The position numbers were made by a program, and so were the translations under genes. DNA of 64,000 bases from positions 744,001 to 808,000 of the forward strand of contig NZ_CP014161.1 in the NCBI RefSeq assembly GCF_001543175.1. The letters are read 5' to 3'. The stretch comes from Aerococcus urinae. GTDB lineage: Bacteria > Bacillota > Bacilli > Lactobacillales > Aerococcaceae. Of this stretch, positions 33,871 to 44,909 are shown in pieces. Under the pieces are notes generated by a model. That model saw only the letters and a program-made list of their open reading frames with translations, was not told the origin of the DNA and made no database searches. The first letter of the stretch is position 1. Every line of letters begins with the position of its first letter.

Positions 33871-35226
33871 ATGACATTGCGTTCACAAGTTGCCAAGCAT
33901 AGCGCCCGCTTGGTGCAAATTTTACTCAAGAAATTAACCAAAGGCGGATCCAGTTTGCCAGGTAAAATTGCTAAAAAATTGGATCCGGCTATTTTAGCTG
34001 AACTGGGCAAAAATTACCGGGTAGTTATCATTACCGGAACCAATGGTAAATCAGTTACCACGGCTCTTACCGTTAATATTTTGCGCCAAAAGTTTGATGA
34101 AGTATTAACCAATGATACCGGCTCAAACCTAGAACAAGGGATTATATCCACTTTCTTGAATGCTAATTCCAAAGAACAGGGGGATAAAATAGCTGTTCTT
34201 GAGGTTGATGAGGCTAGCGTTCGCCACATTACCGAATACATTAAACCGGAAGTGATCTTAGTAACTAATCTATTTAGAGATCAGTTGGACCGCTTTGGGG
34301 AGATTTATACGACCTTCGATTACATTTTAGAGGGGGCTAATAAGAGTCCCAAAAGCTTGCTCTTGATGAATGGTGACGCGCCAATTTTTGCGTCACGGGA
34401 CTTTCATCATAATGTGGCTTACTTTGGTTTTAGTAATTCGGATAAAACGACTGATAAGATGGCCCATTATAATACCGATGGGGTCCTATGTCCCCGCTGC
34501 GAGCATATCCTTCACTATTATATGATTACTTATAGTAATTTAGGGGATTATTTCTGTCCTAATTGTCAGTTTCACCGACCAAGCTTAACTTATTCAGTGG
34601 ACCAGGTGGATAAGTTAACTCCAGAAACTTCGACATTTACTATTGAGGGTCAATCCTTTACCATCCCAGTCGCGGGAATTTATAATATATATAATGCCCT
34701 AGCGGCTTATTCAATTGCTCGTTATTTAGGGCTAAGTCAAACAGCCATTCATGAGGGCTTGCAGGGAGCCAAGCGGATGTTTGGTCGTCAAGAAGCCTTA
34801 ACCATTCATGGCAAGGATACCCGTATTAATCTCATTAAGAACCCGGTTGGTTTTAACCAAATCGTTTCTTTATTGGAGTTAGACCAAGAAGAGTTTTCTC
34901 TACTCGTTCTCCTCAATGATAATCCTGCTGATGGTCAGGATATTTCCTGGATTTGGGACGCCATGTTTGAAAATATCGCCCAATTACCTAACATTAAAGC
35001 TACGGCGGTAGGGGGCATACGGGTAAAAGACCTTAAAGTTCGGATGCAAGTGGCCGGTTTTGATGAGGACCGCTTAGAAGAACTTTCTAATTCACAGGGA
35101 GCTCTACAATGGATTGCATCTGTCCCCAGCCAAAAAGTCTATGTCTTAGCCACCTATACTGCCATGCTCGATTTTAGACGAGAATTAGCTGACCAACATC
35201 TTGTGAAGGAGCGGATGAAATCATGA
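33871..35226 (+). CDS. murT: Lipid II isoglutaminyl synthase, MurT subunit
   Basis: MurT is the Mur-ligase-like subunit that activates the D-glutamate of lipid II for amidation. The 451-residue protein has the ATP loop VIITGTNGKSVTT, the Mur ligase centre FRDQLDRFGE, and the four-Cys zinc ribbon special to MurT (CPRC at about 208 and CPNC about 28 residues later). The C-terminal domain is of the DUF1727 type. It overlaps gatD by four bases (ATGA), so the two subunits are made together. Amidation of lipid II supports cross-linking and lysozyme resistance. Confidence 0.95.
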   Translation: MTLRSQVAKHSARLVQILLKKLTKGGSSLPGKIAKKLDPAILAELGKNYRVVIITGTNGKSVTTALTVNILRQKFDEVLTNDTGSNLEQGIISTFLNANSKEQGDKIAVLEVDEASVRHITEYIKPEVILVTNLFRDQLDRFGEIYTTFDYILEGANKSPKSLLLMNGDAPIFASRDFHHNVAYFGFSNSDKTTDKMAHYNTDGVLCPRCEHILHYYMITYSNLGDYFCPNCQFHRPSLTYSVDQVDKLTPETSTFTIEGQSFTIPVAGIYNIYNALAAYSIARYLGLSQTAIHEGLQGAKRMFGRQEALTIHGKDTRINLIKNPVGFNQIVSLLELDQEEFSLLVLLNDNPADGQDISWIWDAMFENIAQLPNIKATAVGGIRVKDLKVRMQVAGFDEDRLEELSNSQGALQWIASVPSQKVYVLATYTAMLDFRRELADQHLVKERMKS

Positions 35227-35870
35227 TCTTTAGAATTGGCCATCTCTATGGCAATTTAATGAATACCTATGGCGATAATGGGAACCTGCTTATGCTCCAG
35301 TACCTTGCCAAGGAAAAGGGACTTCAGGTAGAAAAAGAGATTATTTCTATTGATGACTGCTTGGATAGTGACCGCTATGATTTTATCTTCTTTGGCGGCG
35401 GACAAGACTATGAGCAATCGGTAGTGAGCCGTGACTTGAAAAATAAGAAAGCTGCCTTGCTTGATTATATCGAAGCCAATAAGGTGCTGTTAGGAATTTG
35501 TGGAGGCTACCAACTCTTGGGAAATTATTATCAGACCACTAATGGGGAAGAGTACCCCGGTATTGGAGCCATTGATTTCTATACTAAGAGCTATCCAGAA
35601 CGACTGATTGGAACCACAAAAATGCATTGTGACCGTTTTGATGAGGACTATGTAGGCTATGAGAACCATGCCGGTCGGACCTATCTCGCTTCTGGTGTAG
35701 AGCCTTTGGGGCGGATGATTGAAGGCTATGGGAATAATGATGAAGACCAGGTGGAAGGGGTTATTTATAAGAATACCTTTGGCTCTTATTTTCACGGCCC
35801 TCTATTAGTTAATAACCCCCATTTGGCTGAAAGATTGATTGATCTGGCCATCGATCAAAAAGCGCATTAG
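35223..35870 (+). CDS. gatD: Lipid II isoglutaminyl synthase, GatD glutamine amidotransferase subunit
   Basis: GatD releases ammonia from glutamine and channels it to MurT. The 215-residue class-I glutamine amidotransferase has the nucleophile Cys in GICGGYQLLG and the catalytic His in YFHGPLLVNNP; FFGGGQDYEQ forms the oxyanion part. The start codon overlaps the murT stop. A strong terminator follows, so the operon contains only these two genes. Confidence 0.95.
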   Translation: MIFRIGHLYGNLMNTYGDNGNLLMLQYLAKEKGLQVEKEIISIDDCLDSDRYDFIFFGGGQDYEQSVVSRDLKNKKAALLDYIEANKVLLGICGGYQLLGNYYQTTNGEEYPGIGAIDFYTKSYPERLIGTTKMHCDRFDEDYVGYENHAGRTYLASGVEPLGRMIEGYGNNDEDQVEGVIYKNTFGSYFHGPLLVNNPHLAERLIDLAIDQKAH

Positions 35871-35876
35871 CTGGAT

Positions 35877-35908
35877 ACTGGCGGATGAATGCATCTGCCA
35901 GTTTTTTT
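35877..35908 (+). terminator. Terminator of murT-gatD
   Basis: ACTGGCGGATG (35877-35887) pairs with CATCTGCCAGT (35892-35902), one G-U pair, followed by a T run. Confidence 0.94.
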
Positions 35909-35965
35909 ATGAGTGAAAACAGCTTCAGTGGCCATACGTTTTAGCTTTTAAAGTTTAGCTGTTTG

Positions 35966-35994
35966 TTGACTATTGACTTGACTAAAGTTATTAT
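35966..35994 (+). promoter_or_regulatory. Promoter of the tdk-prfA cluster
   Basis: TTGACT (35966-35971) and TATTAT (35989-35994) are 17 bases apart. Two further TTGACT copies follow at once, so the exact -35 could be shifted. Confidence 0.65.
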
Positions 35995-36025
35995 AAATAA
36001 TTGAGAATAGTGAGGTATAAAATCC

Positions 36026-36646
36026 ATGGCACAGTTATTTTATCGATACGGGGCAATGAATAGTGGAAAATCTTTTGAAATCTTAAAAGTTGCCCATAAT
36101 TATGAAGAGCAAGGTAAACCTGTCAAAGTAATGACTAGCGCGATCGATGACCGCTCAGGCACAATCGGCGTGATTTCGAGTCGTATAGGGGAAGACCGTG
36201 AGGCCTATAGTATCGATCCTGATACTGATATTTTTTCCTATATTGAATCTGAAAATGAAAAGGAAAAAATCTACTGTGTCTTAGTTGATGAAGCACAATT
36301 TTTAAGTAAGCAGAATATTTTTGATTTGGCTAAAGTGGTCGACCAGTTAAACATACCAGTGATGGCATTTGGCCTAAAAAATGATTTTCAAAATGAACTT
36401 TTTGAAGGCTCCCACTATTTGTTAATTTTGGCTGATAAAATCGAAGAAGTAAAAACAATTTGTTGGTTCTGTGCTAAAAAAGCAACAATGAACTTACGAA
36501 TTCATAATGACAAACCGGTATATACTGGTGAACAAATTCAAATTGGTGGTAATGAATCTTATTATCCAGTATGTCGTAAACATTATAACCACCCCCCATT
36601 AGAAGATGGGAAAATCGCAGTTCACCGTGCATCATTATGCCAATAA
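36026..36646 (+). CDS. tdk: Thymidine kinase
   Basis: Tdk phosphorylates thymidine for salvage. The 206-residue type II enzyme has the P-loop GAMNSGKS (9-16), VLVDEAQFL (Walker B with the catalytic Glu), and the zinc-binding cysteines CWFC and the later PVCRKH. It opens the conserved cluster tdk-prfA-prmC-sua5-glyA-upp, with 15 bases to prfA. The ribosome binding site is weak (GAGG at about -13), which suggests low expression. Confidence 0.97.
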   Translation: MAQLFYRYGAMNSGKSFEILKVAHNYEEQGKPVKVMTSAIDDRSGTIGVISSRIGEDREAYSIDPDTDIFSYIESENEKEKIYCVLVDEAQFLSKQNIFDLAKVVDQLNIPVMAFGLKNDFQNELFEGSHYLLILADKIEEVKTICWFCAKKATMNLRIHNDKPVYTGEQIQIGGNESYYPVCRKHYNHPPLEDGKIAVHRASLCQ

Positions 36647-36661
36647 GGGAAGGTTGATTAA

Positions 36662-37744
36662 ATGTTAGAAGAGCAATTAGATACTTTTATCGCTCGTTAT
36701 CAAGAGCTTGCTGAGCTTTTAAGTGATCCAGATGTGATTAATGATCATAAACGCTTCCGAGACCTAGCTAAGGAAGAAGCTGATCTACGCCCTAAAGTAG
36801 ATACTTTTAAGCACTATAAGGAAGTTGTTTCAGGCATCGAAGACACTGAAGAATTGATTAAAGAAACCTCTGAAGAGGACATGCTAGAACTCGCTAAAAG
36901 TGAACTCGATCAATTAAAAGCTGAGCGTGACGATTTAGAAGAAGAAATTAAGGTTTTAATGTTACCTAGCGATCCTAATGATGACAAGAACATTATTATG
37001 GAAATTCGTGGGGCAGCTGGTGGGGATGAGGCCCAATTATTTGCGGCTGACCTCTTTGAAATGTATTCGCGCTATGCAGAATCCCAAGGCTGGCATGTTG
37101 AAGTCGCTGACGCCTCATCCAATGATTTAGGGGGCTTTAAAGAAATCATTCTTCAAATTTCAGGGGATAAAGTCTATTCAAAATTAAAATATGAAAGTGG
37201 CGCTCACCGGGTGCAACGAGTGCCTAAAACCGAATCCCAAGGCCGGGTCCATACTTCAACAGCTACGGTTGGTGTTATGCCTGAATTGGAAGATTTAGAC
37301 TTTGAAATTGATGAGAAGGATATTAGAACCGATATCTACCGGGCTTCCGGTGCTGGTGGACAACACGTTAATAAGACCAGTTCAGCGGTACGGATGACCC
37401 ATATTCCTACTGGTATTCAAGTAGCTATGCAGGACCAACGTTCCCAACAACAAAATCGGGAAAAAGCTATGCTTATCTTGCGGTCACGGGTTTATGATTA
37501 CTATCAATCCCAAGAGCAAGATGAATATGACGAAAAAAGAAAGAATTTAGTGGGAACAGGGGACCGTTCTGAAAGAATTCGAACCTATAATTATCCACAA
37601 AACCGGGTAACCGACCATCGTATCAACTTAACTTTACAAAAATTAGATCGCATTATGGGCGGAGAATTAGATGAAATTATTGACGCCTTAATTCTTGCTG
37701 ATCAAGCGCAAAAATTAGAGGAACTCAATGAAACTACCATCTAA
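36662..37744 (+). CDS. prfA: Peptide chain release factor 1
   Basis: RF1 reads UAA and UAG and triggers release of the finished protein. The 360-residue protein holds the GGQ motif at 232-234 ([15 protein letters not shown]), whose Gln is methylated by PrmC, and the RF1-specific domain 2 region around [15 protein letters not shown]. The ribosome binding site is GGGAAGG. It overlaps prmC by 17 bases, coupling the factor to the enzyme that modifies it. Confidence 0.98.
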   Translation: MLEEQLDTFIARYQELAELLSDPDVINDHKRFRDLAKEEADLRPKVDTFKHYKEVVSGIEDTEELIKETSEEDMLELAKSELDQLKAERDDLEEEIKVLMLPSDPNDDKNIIMEIRGAAGGDEAQLFAADLFEMYSRYAESQGWHVEVADASSNDLGGFKEIILQISGDKVYSKLKYESGAHRVQRVPKTESQGRVHTSTATVGVMPELEDLDFEIDEKDIRTDIYRASGAGGQHVNKTSSAVRMTHIPTGIQVAMQDQRSQQQNREKAMLILRSRVYDYYQSQEQDEYDEKRKNLVGTGDRSERIRTYNYPQNRVTDHRINLTLQKLDRIMGGELDEIIDALILADQAQKLEELNETTI

Positions 37745-38606
37745 TCAACTACGATTTATAGAAGCTCAGCAATGGGCTTCTTCTTTTTTGGAATCAAACA
37801 GTAAGGACCCAGCTATTGCCTACCATCTGTTATTAGGCATGATGGATTGGGATGTAACGACTTGGTATCGGAAGCAACAACATCAAATGGATCCAGTGAC
37901 TTTGAAAGATTACCAGGAAATGTTGGAGAAAATCGTCGATGAGGATATGCCTTACCAGTATTTACTAGGGGAGGCATGGTTCTATGGCTATCGTTTTCGC
38001 GTGAATGAAGCTACTTTGATCCCTCGCTTTGATACGGAGCGTTTGATTGATTGTGTTCATACTTTAAGGAAAAGCGGCCAGTTAGAAAAGCAAGCCGATG
38101 TCTTAGATCTAGGGACAGGTTCAGGGGCAATTGCGGTGACCTTAGCTAAAGAATTGCCTGATTTGAAACTGACAGCTGTTGATATCTCTTCAGAAGCCCT
38201 AGCAGTCGCTAAGGAAAATGCCTATTTTCACCAAGTTACTATTGAGTGGATCAAGGGGGATATGTTGAAGGCGGTTCCTCAGCGGAGATTTGATTTGATT
38301 ATTTCTAATCCACCCTATATCAGCGAGACTGAAATTGATGAAATGGGGGAGGACGTCTTAAAACATGAGCCGAAGTTAGCTCTCTTCGCTAAAGACGATG
38401 GTTATTACTACTATAAGCAATTCGCCCGAAATATCCAGTCCTTTATGAAGACAGACGGTATCCTATTAATGGAATGTGGAAGTCACCAAGCCGCTAAGAT
38501 TATTAGTCTCTTTAAAAAGTCAAATCCTAAGGCTGAAGTGAAATCGATTAAAGATTATAATGGTATTGATCGAATAATCTATGTGCAATGGAAGAAGGAT
38601 AAATAA
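37728..38606 (+). CDS. prmC: Release factor glutamine N5-methyltransferase PrmC
   Basis: PrmC methylates the glutamine of the GGQ motif in RF1 and RF2. The 292-residue protein has the SAM-binding loop [10 protein letters not shown] (127-136), the substrate-specific NPPY motif (194-197) and the N-terminal helical domain that grips the release factor, with [12 protein letters not shown] before the catalytic domain. It starts inside prfA. Confidence 0.96.
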   Translation: MKLPSNQLRFIEAQQWASSFLESNSKDPAIAYHLLLGMMDWDVTTWYRKQQHQMDPVTLKDYQEMLEKIVDEDMPYQYLLGEAWFYGYRFRVNEATLIPRFDTERLIDCVHTLRKSGQLEKQADVLDLGTGSGAIAVTLAKELPDLKLTAVDISSEALAVAKENAYFHQVTIEWIKGDMLKAVPQRRFDLIISNPPYISETEIDEMGEDVLKHEPKLALFAKDDGYYYYKQFARNIQSFMKTDGILLMECGSHQAAKIISLFKKSNPKAEVKSIKDYNGIDRIIYVQWKKDK

Positions 38607-38607
38607 A

Positions 38608-39639
38608 ATGATTACCAAGCGCTTTACATTTGGGCAGACTGCTCAGGCAGCAGAATATTTAAAACAAGGCCAATTGGTTGCCTTCCCTACGGAAACAGTC
38701 TTTGGTTTGGGGGCGATTGCGAATAATGAAAGGGCAGTTGCTTCTGTTTATCAGGCTAAGGGGCGTCCAAGTGATAACCCCCTGATTGTTCATGTATGCC
38801 ATAAAAAAGATTTGTTTCGTTATTCCAATATAGCCAACGAAGCTCAAGCTGCAATTGCAAAAAAACTGACTGATCAATTCTGGCCGGGGCCCTTGACCTT
38901 GATTGTTCCGACTAAGGCTGGAATTTTTGGTCCAACCGTTACTGGGGGATTAAATACAGTGGGTATCCGCATGCCCGACCACGACTTCACTTTAGCAGTC
39001 ATTAGAGAAACAGGTTTTCCGATTGTGGGGCCATCTGCTAATTTATCAGGCAAACCGAGTCCAACGACGGTTGACCATGTTTTACATGATTTTGATGGTA
39101 AAATCGCGGGAGTATTAGATAGTCAACCTACCCATATTGGGGTTGAATCGACGGTGTTAGATATTAGTAATCCAGAAGAATTGGCTATTTTAAGACCAGG
39201 TGCGATCACCTTGAAAGACTTACGGAATGCCTTACCGAATCAAAGAATTATCGATGCCACCCAGCAAATTGCTGAAGATTCTAAGGAACACCCCAAGGCA
39301 CCTGGAATGAAATATCGCCACTATAGCCCCCACCAAGAAGTTATTGCCATCAGCCCTGCTAAGCTTCTTGAACTTATTGATTCTAAGCAGGGGTTATGTC
39401 CTGAGAGTGCGGTGATCGCTAGTGATGATATCTTAAGTCACTTAGATGCTGACCTGCCTACTTTTAGTTTAGGGGCTAATGAAGCAACAGCCACCCAGCT
39501 TTTATTCGCGGGTTTACGGGCTTTTGATGATAATGATCAAATTAAAAGACTCTACGTTGAATTATTGGCGGATACAGAGGTTAACACCGCCTATCGTAAT
39601 CGTTTACTAAAAGCTGCAAGTAAAAAGATAGAATCGTAA
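38608..39639 (+). CDS. sua5: L-threonylcarbamoyladenylate synthase (Sua5/YwlC)
   Basis: This enzyme makes threonylcarbamoyl-AMP, the precursor of the t6A base at position 37 of ANN-decoding tRNAs. The 343-residue protein consists of a YrdC domain (about 1-200; PTETVFGLGA, KGRPSDNPLIVH, GPSANLSGKPSPT) and a C-terminal Sua5 domain (about 230-343) linked by the conserved APGMKYRHYSP. The ATG at 38608 follows AAGGA, one base after the prmC stop. An in-frame start at 38581 lies inside prmC and does not fit. Confidence 0.95.
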   Translation: MITKRFTFGQTAQAAEYLKQGQLVAFPTETVFGLGAIANNERAVASVYQAKGRPSDNPLIVHVCHKKDLFRYSNIANEAQAAIAKKLTDQFWPGPLTLIVPTKAGIFGPTVTGGLNTVGIRMPDHDFTLAVIRETGFPIVGPSANLSGKPSPTTVDHVLHDFDGKIAGVLDSQPTHIGVESTVLDISNPEELAILRPGAITLKDLRNALPNQRIIDATQQIAEDSKEHPKAPGMKYRHYSPHQEVIAISPAKLLELIDSKQGLCPESAVIASDDILSHLDADLPTFSLGANEATATQLLFAGLRAFDDNDQIKRLYVELLADTEVNTAYRNRLLKAASKKIES

Positions 39640-39678
39640 ACATCTATCACGATCTATGGTAAAATCGACTTAGTATCA

Positions 39679-39693
39679 ACAGATACGATCTGT
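39679..39693 (+). promoter_or_regulatory. Inverted repeat in front of glyA
   Basis: ACAGAT and ATCTGT are separated by ACG, flanked by a further TCAA/TTGA pair. It lies about 25 bases before the glyA start and just after a possible -10 (TAAAAT near 39659). It could be an operator or a small leader hairpin. Confidence 0.35.
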
Positions 39694-39716
39694 ATTGAAA
39701 GAAAAGAAGTGAGATT

Positions 39717-40934
39717 ATGGATGAAGTTTTTACCTTAATTGATCAAGAAAGACAACGCCAAGAAAATGGTATCGAGTTAATTGCTAGTGAAAACTGGGTA
39801 TCCAAGGATGTTTTAGCCGCACAAGGGAGTATTTTAACCAATAAGTATGCGGAAGGTTATCCAGGAAAAAGATACTATGGCGGATGTGAGGTTGTTGATA
39901 AGATTGAACAATTAGCCATTGACCGCGCTAGGGAATTATTTAACGCTGAATTTGTGAATGTCCAGCCTTATTCCGGATCGGGAGCCAATATGGCCGTTTA
40001 TGATGCCCTCCTAAAAGCAGGAGATACGGTTTTAGGAATGAATCTGACCGATGGCGGCCATTTGACCCATGGTTCTCCAGTGAATTTCTCTGGACGTCGC
40101 TACCATTTTGTTTCCTATGGTGTCGATCCCGAAAGCGAACAACTGGATTATTCCGCTATTCGCCAAACTGCCTTGGAGGCAAAGCCAAAAATGATTGTGG
40201 CAGGATATTCTGCTTACTCCAGAAAGTTAGACTTTAAAGCCTTTCGCCAAATAGCTGATGAAGTCGGGGCCCTTTTAATGGTCGATATGGCTCATTTTGC
40301 TGGTTTGGTAGCAGCTGGAATCCATGAAAATCCAGTTAACTATGCTGATGTAGTGACTACAACTACCCATAAAACCCTGAGAGGTCCCCGGGGAGCGATT
40401 ATTCTAACCAATAATCCTGACTACGCTAAAAAAATTAATAGCCGAATTTTTCCTGGTAACCAAGGTGGTCCCTTACTCCATGTTATTGCTGCTAAGGCGG
40501 TCGCTTTTCAAGAGGCTTTAAATCCTGATTTTAAAGATTATATGGAAAACGTAGTGATCAATGCCCAGGCCATGGCTAGCGAATTTACTAAAGCTGGTAT
40601 TCATGTGGTGTCTGGTGGAACGGATAACCACTTAATTGCTTTTAGAGTCAATGACTTTGACTTAACTGGTAAAGCAGTTGAAGAGAAGCTTGGTCAAGTC
40701 CATATCACGGTCAATAAGAACACCATTCCGGGTGAAACTTTGCCGCCAACCCAATGCAGTGGCATTCGTATTGGAACACCAGCGATAACGACACGTGGCT
40801 TTACAGCAGATGATTGTCGCTTGCTGGCACAATTGATTGTCCAAGTCGTCAAACATTTTGATGATGATCAAGCCCTTGCCAAGGTTAAGGAACAAGTTAA
40901 GCAATTGACCCAAAAATATCCGCTCAGTGAGTAA
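39717..40934 (+). CDS. glyA: Serine hydroxymethyltransferase
   Basis: GlyA converts serine and tetrahydrofolate to glycine and methylene-tetrahydrofolate, the main source of one-carbon units. The 405-residue protein has the cofactor lysine Lys219 in [38 protein letters not shown] and [10 protein letters not shown]. The ribosome binding site is AAGAAG. It uses serine that the serC-serA genes in this window help to make. Confidence 0.98.
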   Translation: MDEVFTLIDQERQRQENGIELIASENWVSKDVLAAQGSILTNKYAEGYPGKRYYGGCEVVDKIEQLAIDRARELFNAEFVNVQPYSGSGANMAVYDALLKAGDTVLGMNLTDGGHLTHGSPVNFSGRRYHFVSYGVDPESEQLDYSAIRQTALEAKPKMIVAGYSAYSRKLDFKAFRQIADEVGALLMVDMAHFAGLVAAGIHENPVNYADVVTTTTHKTLRGPRGAIILTNNPDYAKKINSRIFPGNQGGPLLHVIAAKAVAFQEALNPDFKDYMENVVINAQAMASEFTKAGIHVVSGGTDNHLIAFRVNDFDLTGKAVEEKLGQVHITVNKNTIPGETLPPTQCSGIRIGTPAITTRGFTADDCRLLAQLIVQVVKHFDDDQALAKVKEQVKQLTQKYPLSE

Positions 40935-40969
40935 AGTAGGGAAATAGATTTAAAAAGAAGGAGTTTCTT

Positions 40970-41611
40970 ATGAACAAAGAAGGATTACATATTGTTAACC
41001 ACCCCTTAGTACAACACAAATTAGCGATTTTACGCGATAAAGACTTAGGGAGTAAGGACTTTCGTGAATTGGTTGATGAAATCACGGTTTTTGTTGGTTA
41101 TGAAGCGACACGTGACTTGCCATTAAAAGAAGTTGAAGTCGAAACCCCGATTACAAAAACGACTCAAAAAATGATTACTGGTAAAAAGATGGCCATTGTT
41201 CCTATTCTTCGGGCTGGCTTAGGGATGGTTGACGGAATCCTATCTTTGTCACCAGCCGCTAAAGTAGGCCATATTGGTATGTATCGTGATGAAGAAACTC
41301 TAGAACCACACGAGTATTTCTTTAAAATGCCTAGCGACATTGAAGAACGTCAAGTACTTGTTGTAGACCCCATGTTAGCAACAGGTGGATCAGCTATTCT
41401 AGCCATTGAGGCCTTGATGAAACGCAATGTTTCGCCTGCCGATATTAAGTTCTTATGTATGGTTGCTGCTCCTGAAGGGGTAGAAGCTTTACAAGCAGCT
41501 CATCCAGAAGTGGAAATTTATACAGCAGCTCTTGACGAAAAGCTCAATGAAGATGGCTATATTGTTCCTGGTTTAGGGGACGCTGGTGACCGCTTATTCG
41601 GTACCCTTTAA
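40970..41611 (+). CDS. upp: Uracil phosphoribosyltransferase
   Basis: Upp salvages uracil to UMP using PRPP. The 213-residue protein has the PRPP loop [24 protein letters not shown], and the C-terminal uracil site [23 protein letters not shown] precedes the ATG. It follows glyA by 35 bases, as in many Firmicutes, and no terminator separates it from murA. Confidence 0.98.
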   Translation: MNKEGLHIVNHPLVQHKLAILRDKDLGSKDFRELVDEITVFVGYEATRDLPLKEVEVETPITKTTQKMITGKKMAIVPILRAGLGMVDGILSLSPAAKVGHIGMYRDEETLEPHEYFFKMPSDIEERQVLVVDPMLATGGSAILAIEALMKRNVSPADIKFLCMVAAPEGVEALQAAHPEVEIYTAALDEKLNEDGYIVPGLGDAGDRLFGTL

Positions 41612-41665
41612 TTTAAGGAAAAAGTTTCGTTAGAAAGCATAGGAAAATGGATGGTGTCTAAATAA

Positions 41666-42979
41666 ATGGAAACGATGGTCGTTAAAGGCGGTCAGCGCTT
41701 AGAAGGAACTGTACAAGTCGATGGAGCCAAAAACACGGTGCTTCCTATTTTGGCTGCGACATTATTAGCTGAAGAAGGAAAAAGTGTTATTGAAAATTGC
41801 CCTTTATTTTCTGATGTCTATTTGATGAATAAGGTTTTAGATTACCTTGATGCGCAAGTGGACTTCGATGAAGCAGCCGGAGTGATAACAGTGGATGCTA
41901 GTGGGGCTATCCAAAGTGAAGCGCCTTTTGAATTTGTCAGTAAGATGCGCGCCAGTGTCGTCGTTATGGGACCTTTATTAGCTCGCTTAGGTTGTGTCAA
42001 AGTGGCCATGCCAGGTGGTTGTGCTATTGGCTCACGGCCCATTGACTTACACATTAAGGGCTTTGAGGCCCTGGGAGCTAAGGTGACGACCGAAAATGGT
42101 TATATTGAGGCTCGTTGTGATGAATTAGTCGGGACCGATATTTATCTGGACTTCCCTAGTGTAGGAGCAACTGAAAATATTATGATGGCGGCAACTTTAG
42201 CCAAAGGGGACACCATTTTAGAAAATGTTGCCAAGGAACCTGAAATTGTTGACTTGGCTAATTTCCTCAACCGTATGGGAGCAAGGATTTCTGGTGCTGG
42301 TACCGATATTATTCGGATCCGCGGCGTGGAATCCTTGCATGGAACCAAGCATGCCGTTATCCATGATCGTATTGAGGCTGGGACATTTATGGTGGCTGCA
42401 GCAGTCACTGGGGGCAATGTCCTGGTTAAAGACGCGGTAGCAGAACATAATCTCCCTTTAATCTCTAAATTAAAGGAAATGGGTGTTCAAATTGAAGAAG
42501 AAATGGAAGGGATACGGGTTATTGGCCCGAAAAAATTAAAGGCCACAAATATAAAAACCATGCCTTATCCCGGTTTCCCTACAGATATGCAGGCTCAATT
42601 TAGCATTGCCCAAGCCATCGCCCATGGAAGCTCAAAATTAGAAGAGACCGTTTTTGAAAATCGTTTTATGCACTTAGAAGAATTAAGACGGATGAACGTT
42701 TCTTTTAATATTACCAGTGATACCGCGACGATTGATGGGCCTAACCACTTACAGGGGGCAGCAGTTGTGGCAACTGATTTACGTGCAGCAGCAGCTCTTA
42801 TTATTGCTGGTTTAGTGGCAGAAGGCATTACTAAAGTAAGTAAACTAGAGTATCTCGACCGTGGCTACGCTAATTTTGATAAAAAATTGCAAGCTTTGGG
42901 AGCTAAGGTGATTCGGCTTGATCTTGATAAATATAGTCAGGAAGAAATTGAAAGCCGCTTAGATGAGGTTGGATCATGA
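41666..42979 (+). CDS. murA: UDP-N-acetylglucosamine 1-carboxyvinyltransferase
   Basis: MurA adds enolpyruvate to UDP-GlcNAc, the first committed step of peptidoglycan synthesis and the target of fosfomycin. The 437-residue enzyme has Lys22 in DGAKNTV and the catalytic, fosfomycin-reactive Cys119 in [10 protein letters not shown]. Low-GC Gram-positives usually carry two murA genes, and this is one of them. The four-base overlap (ATGA) with the next small gene marks it as the copy linked to epuA. Confidence 0.97.
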   Translation: METMVVKGGQRLEGTVQVDGAKNTVLPILAATLLAEEGKSVIENCPLFSDVYLMNKVLDYLDAQVDFDEAAGVITVDASGAIQSEAPFEFVSKMRASVVVMGPLLARLGCVKVAMPGGCAIGSRPIDLHIKGFEALGAKVTTENGYIEARCDELVGTDIYLDFPSVGATENIMMAATLAKGDTILENVAKEPEIVDLANFLNRMGARISGAGTDIIRIRGVESLHGTKHAVIHDRIEAGTFMVAAAVTGGNVLVKDAVAEHNLPLISKLKEMGVQIEEEMEGIRVIGPKKLKATNIKTMPYPGFPTDMQAQFSIAQAIAHGSSKLEETVFENRFMHLEELRRMNVSFNITSDTATIDGPNHLQGAAVVATDLRAAAALIIAGLVAEGITKVSKLEYLDRGYANFDKKLQALGAKVIRLDLDKYSQEEIESRLDEVGS

Positions 42980-43161
42980 ATAAGGAGCTTTTAGTTAGTC
43001 GATTTCAAAACCTTTTTAAGTGGTTGCTGATTTGCCTCTTAGGAATGGTCCTTTTATTTTTAATTGGATTATTACTTGGCTATGGTATTAGTAGTGACCA
43101 CCAGCTATTTAACGTCTTTAACCAAGAAGTTTGGAGCCATTTATACGCTTTCTTTCAATAA
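42976..43161 (+). CDS. EpuA-type small membrane protein (annotated in databases as an RNA polymerase beta-subunit family)
   Basis: A 61-residue protein with one strong membrane helix (about 15-37) and a short outside tail with GYGISSD and [10 protein letters not shown]. It belongs to the EpuA family (PF11772), found directly behind murA in Streptococcus and relatives. The database name linking it to RNA polymerase beta subunit is misleading, and no real function is known. It starts inside the murA stop region and is followed by a strong terminator. Confidence 0.82.
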   Translation: MNKELLVSRFQNLFKWLLICLLGMVLLFLIGLLLGYGISSDHQLFNVFNQEVWSHLYAFFQ

Positions 43162-43171
43162 AAACTAAAAG

Positions 43172-43219
43172 AAAAGGAGCGACTTCAGTGAAAGATTATT
43201 CACTGAAGTTGCTCCTTTT
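43172..43219. terminator. Bidirectional terminator between epuA and rnjA
   Basis: About 21 paired bases (43172-43192 with 43199-43219, one G-U) surround a 6-nt loop. T runs flank both sides, serving the convergent genes. Confidence 0.95.
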
Positions 43220-43235
43220 TTACTTGACCATTGGC

Positions 43236-44909
43236 TTAAACCGGCATGATAACAGGTAGAATCATTGGATTACGTTTGGTACGCTTGTGTAGGAAAGGAT
43301 AGAGAGCATTTTGAATACTATCACGGAGTATCTTCTCATTGACTTCCTTTCCTGAGTTGAGATGACCAATAACCGTCGTTTGAACAACCTTTTGGGCATC
43401 TTTAATTAAGTCGCCAGATTCACGCATATAAATAAATCCACGTGAGACAATGTCAGGACCTGCAACTAATTCGTTATTTTCAAAGTTGACGGTAACGACA
43501 ACGATAACGATACCATCCTCGGAAAGATTATGCCGGTCACGGAGGACAATATTACCGATATCACCGATCCCCTTACCATCAACATAGACAGCATCAGCAG
43601 GTACCTTACCAGCTTCTCGCCAGGAGTCTTGGGTTAGGGCAGCAACTTGTCCATTATCATGGATGATGACATTTTCTTCAGGTACACCAACAGCTTGGGC
43701 GGTTTCACCATGAACACAAAGCATGCGGTACTCCCCATGAACAGGCATAAAGAATTTTGGTTTCATCAAGCGAAGTAATAGCTTTTGCTGTTCTTGACTA
43801 GCGTGTCCAGAGGTGTGGACGTTATTAATCTTACCGTGAACCACTTCAGCTCCAGATTCTAGTAACTTATTAATCAGGTTATTGACACTGGATAAGTTAC
43901 CAGGTATTGGGGAAGAAGAAAATACGACGGTATCTGTTGGGTGTAAGGTCACTTGACGGTGGGTGCCATTAGCAATCCGACTTAGGGCAGCTAGTGGTTC
44001 CCCTTGAGACCCTGTACACATAATCATGATCTCGTTATCCGGATAGTCGTTAATTTCTTTTGATTCAATGAAGGTACCTTCTGGAATATTAAAATAGCCA
44101 ATTTCTTGGGCATTGCGGAAGGCGTTCTCCATTGAGCGCCCAAAAACAGCGATTTTTCTGCCAGTGTTGACTGCTATTTCTATGGCTTCACTTAACCTGG
44201 AGATATTAGAAGCAAAGGAAGCAAAAATGATTCTGCCTTCGATTGGCGTCATAATATCTTTTAATGAATTGGACACATAGTGCTCAGACATGGTCCAACC
44301 AGGAACTTCAGAGTTGGTTGAATCGGCTAATAAGAGTAAGAGCCCCTCATCACCGATACGAGCCATTTTGTGCAAGTCTGCATGCTTACCAATTGGAGTA
44401 AAATCGAATTTATAGTCTCCTGTGAAAGCAACTGCTCCAACGGGAGTCTTAACTAAAATTCCCTTGGCGCCAGGAATTGAGTGGTTTACTGTGAAGAATG
44501 AAACGGATGTTTTATCAAAATTAATGACAGATTCGTCATCGATTTCATGTAAAATCGCGTCACCTAATAAACCATGTTCTTCTAATTTACCTCGAATTAA
44601 AGCCAGTGCTAATTGATCAGCATAAATAGGAAAATTCACTTGTTTTAATAACCATGGAATTCCACCAATATGGTCTTCGTGGCCATGGGATACAAAGATT
44701 CCTTTTACCTTATCTTTATTCTCAATGAGGTAGCTATAGTCTGAAATTACATAATCGATGCCAAGTAATTCATCGTCAGGAAATTTAACCCCATTATCCA
44801 TAATAATGATTTCGTCTTGGTATTGGACTACGTACATATTTTTCCCAATTTCGCCAAGACCACCAATGGCAAAGACATAAACTTCATTATCTTTTACTTC
44901 AAAACTCAT
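43236..44909 (-). CDS. rnjA: Ribonuclease J
   Basis: RNase J is the main 5'-3' exonuclease and an endonuclease for mRNA decay and rRNA maturation. The 557-residue beta-lactamase-type enzyme has the zinc motif HGHEDH (75-80), VAFTGDYKFD, the beta-CASP region with MCTGSQGEP, and HTSGHA. The RNase J1 assignment rests on its link with rpoY: its ATG overlaps the rpoY stop by one base, as in Bacillus. Expression is tied to a polymerase subunit. Confidence 0.96.
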   Translation of the reverse strand: MSFEVKDNEVYVFAIGGLGEIGKNMYVVQYQDEIIIMDNGVKFPDDELLGIDYVISDYSYLIENKDKVKGIFVSHGHEDHIGGIPWLLKQVNFPIYADQLALALIRGKLEEHGLLGDAILHEIDDESVINFDKTSVSFFTVNHSIPGAKGILVKTPVGAVAFTGDYKFDFTPIGKHADLHKMARIGDEGLLLLLADSTNSEVPGWTMSEHYVSNSLKDIMTPIEGRIIFASFASNISRLSEAIEIAVNTGRKIAVFGRSMENAFRNAQEIGYFNIPEGTFIESKEINDYPDNEIMIMCTGSQGEPLAALSRIANGTHRQVTLHPTDTVVFSSSPIPGNLSSVNNLINKLLESGAEVVHGKINNVHTSGHASQEQQKLLLRLMKPKFFMPVHGEYRMLCVHGETAQAVGVPEENVIIHDNGQVAALTQDSWREAGKVPADAVYVDGKGIGDIGNIVLRDRHNLSEDGIVIVVVTVNFENNELVAGPDIVSRGFIYMRESGDLIKDAQKVVQTTVIGHLNSGKEVNEKILRDSIQNALYPFLHKRTKRNPMILPVIMPV

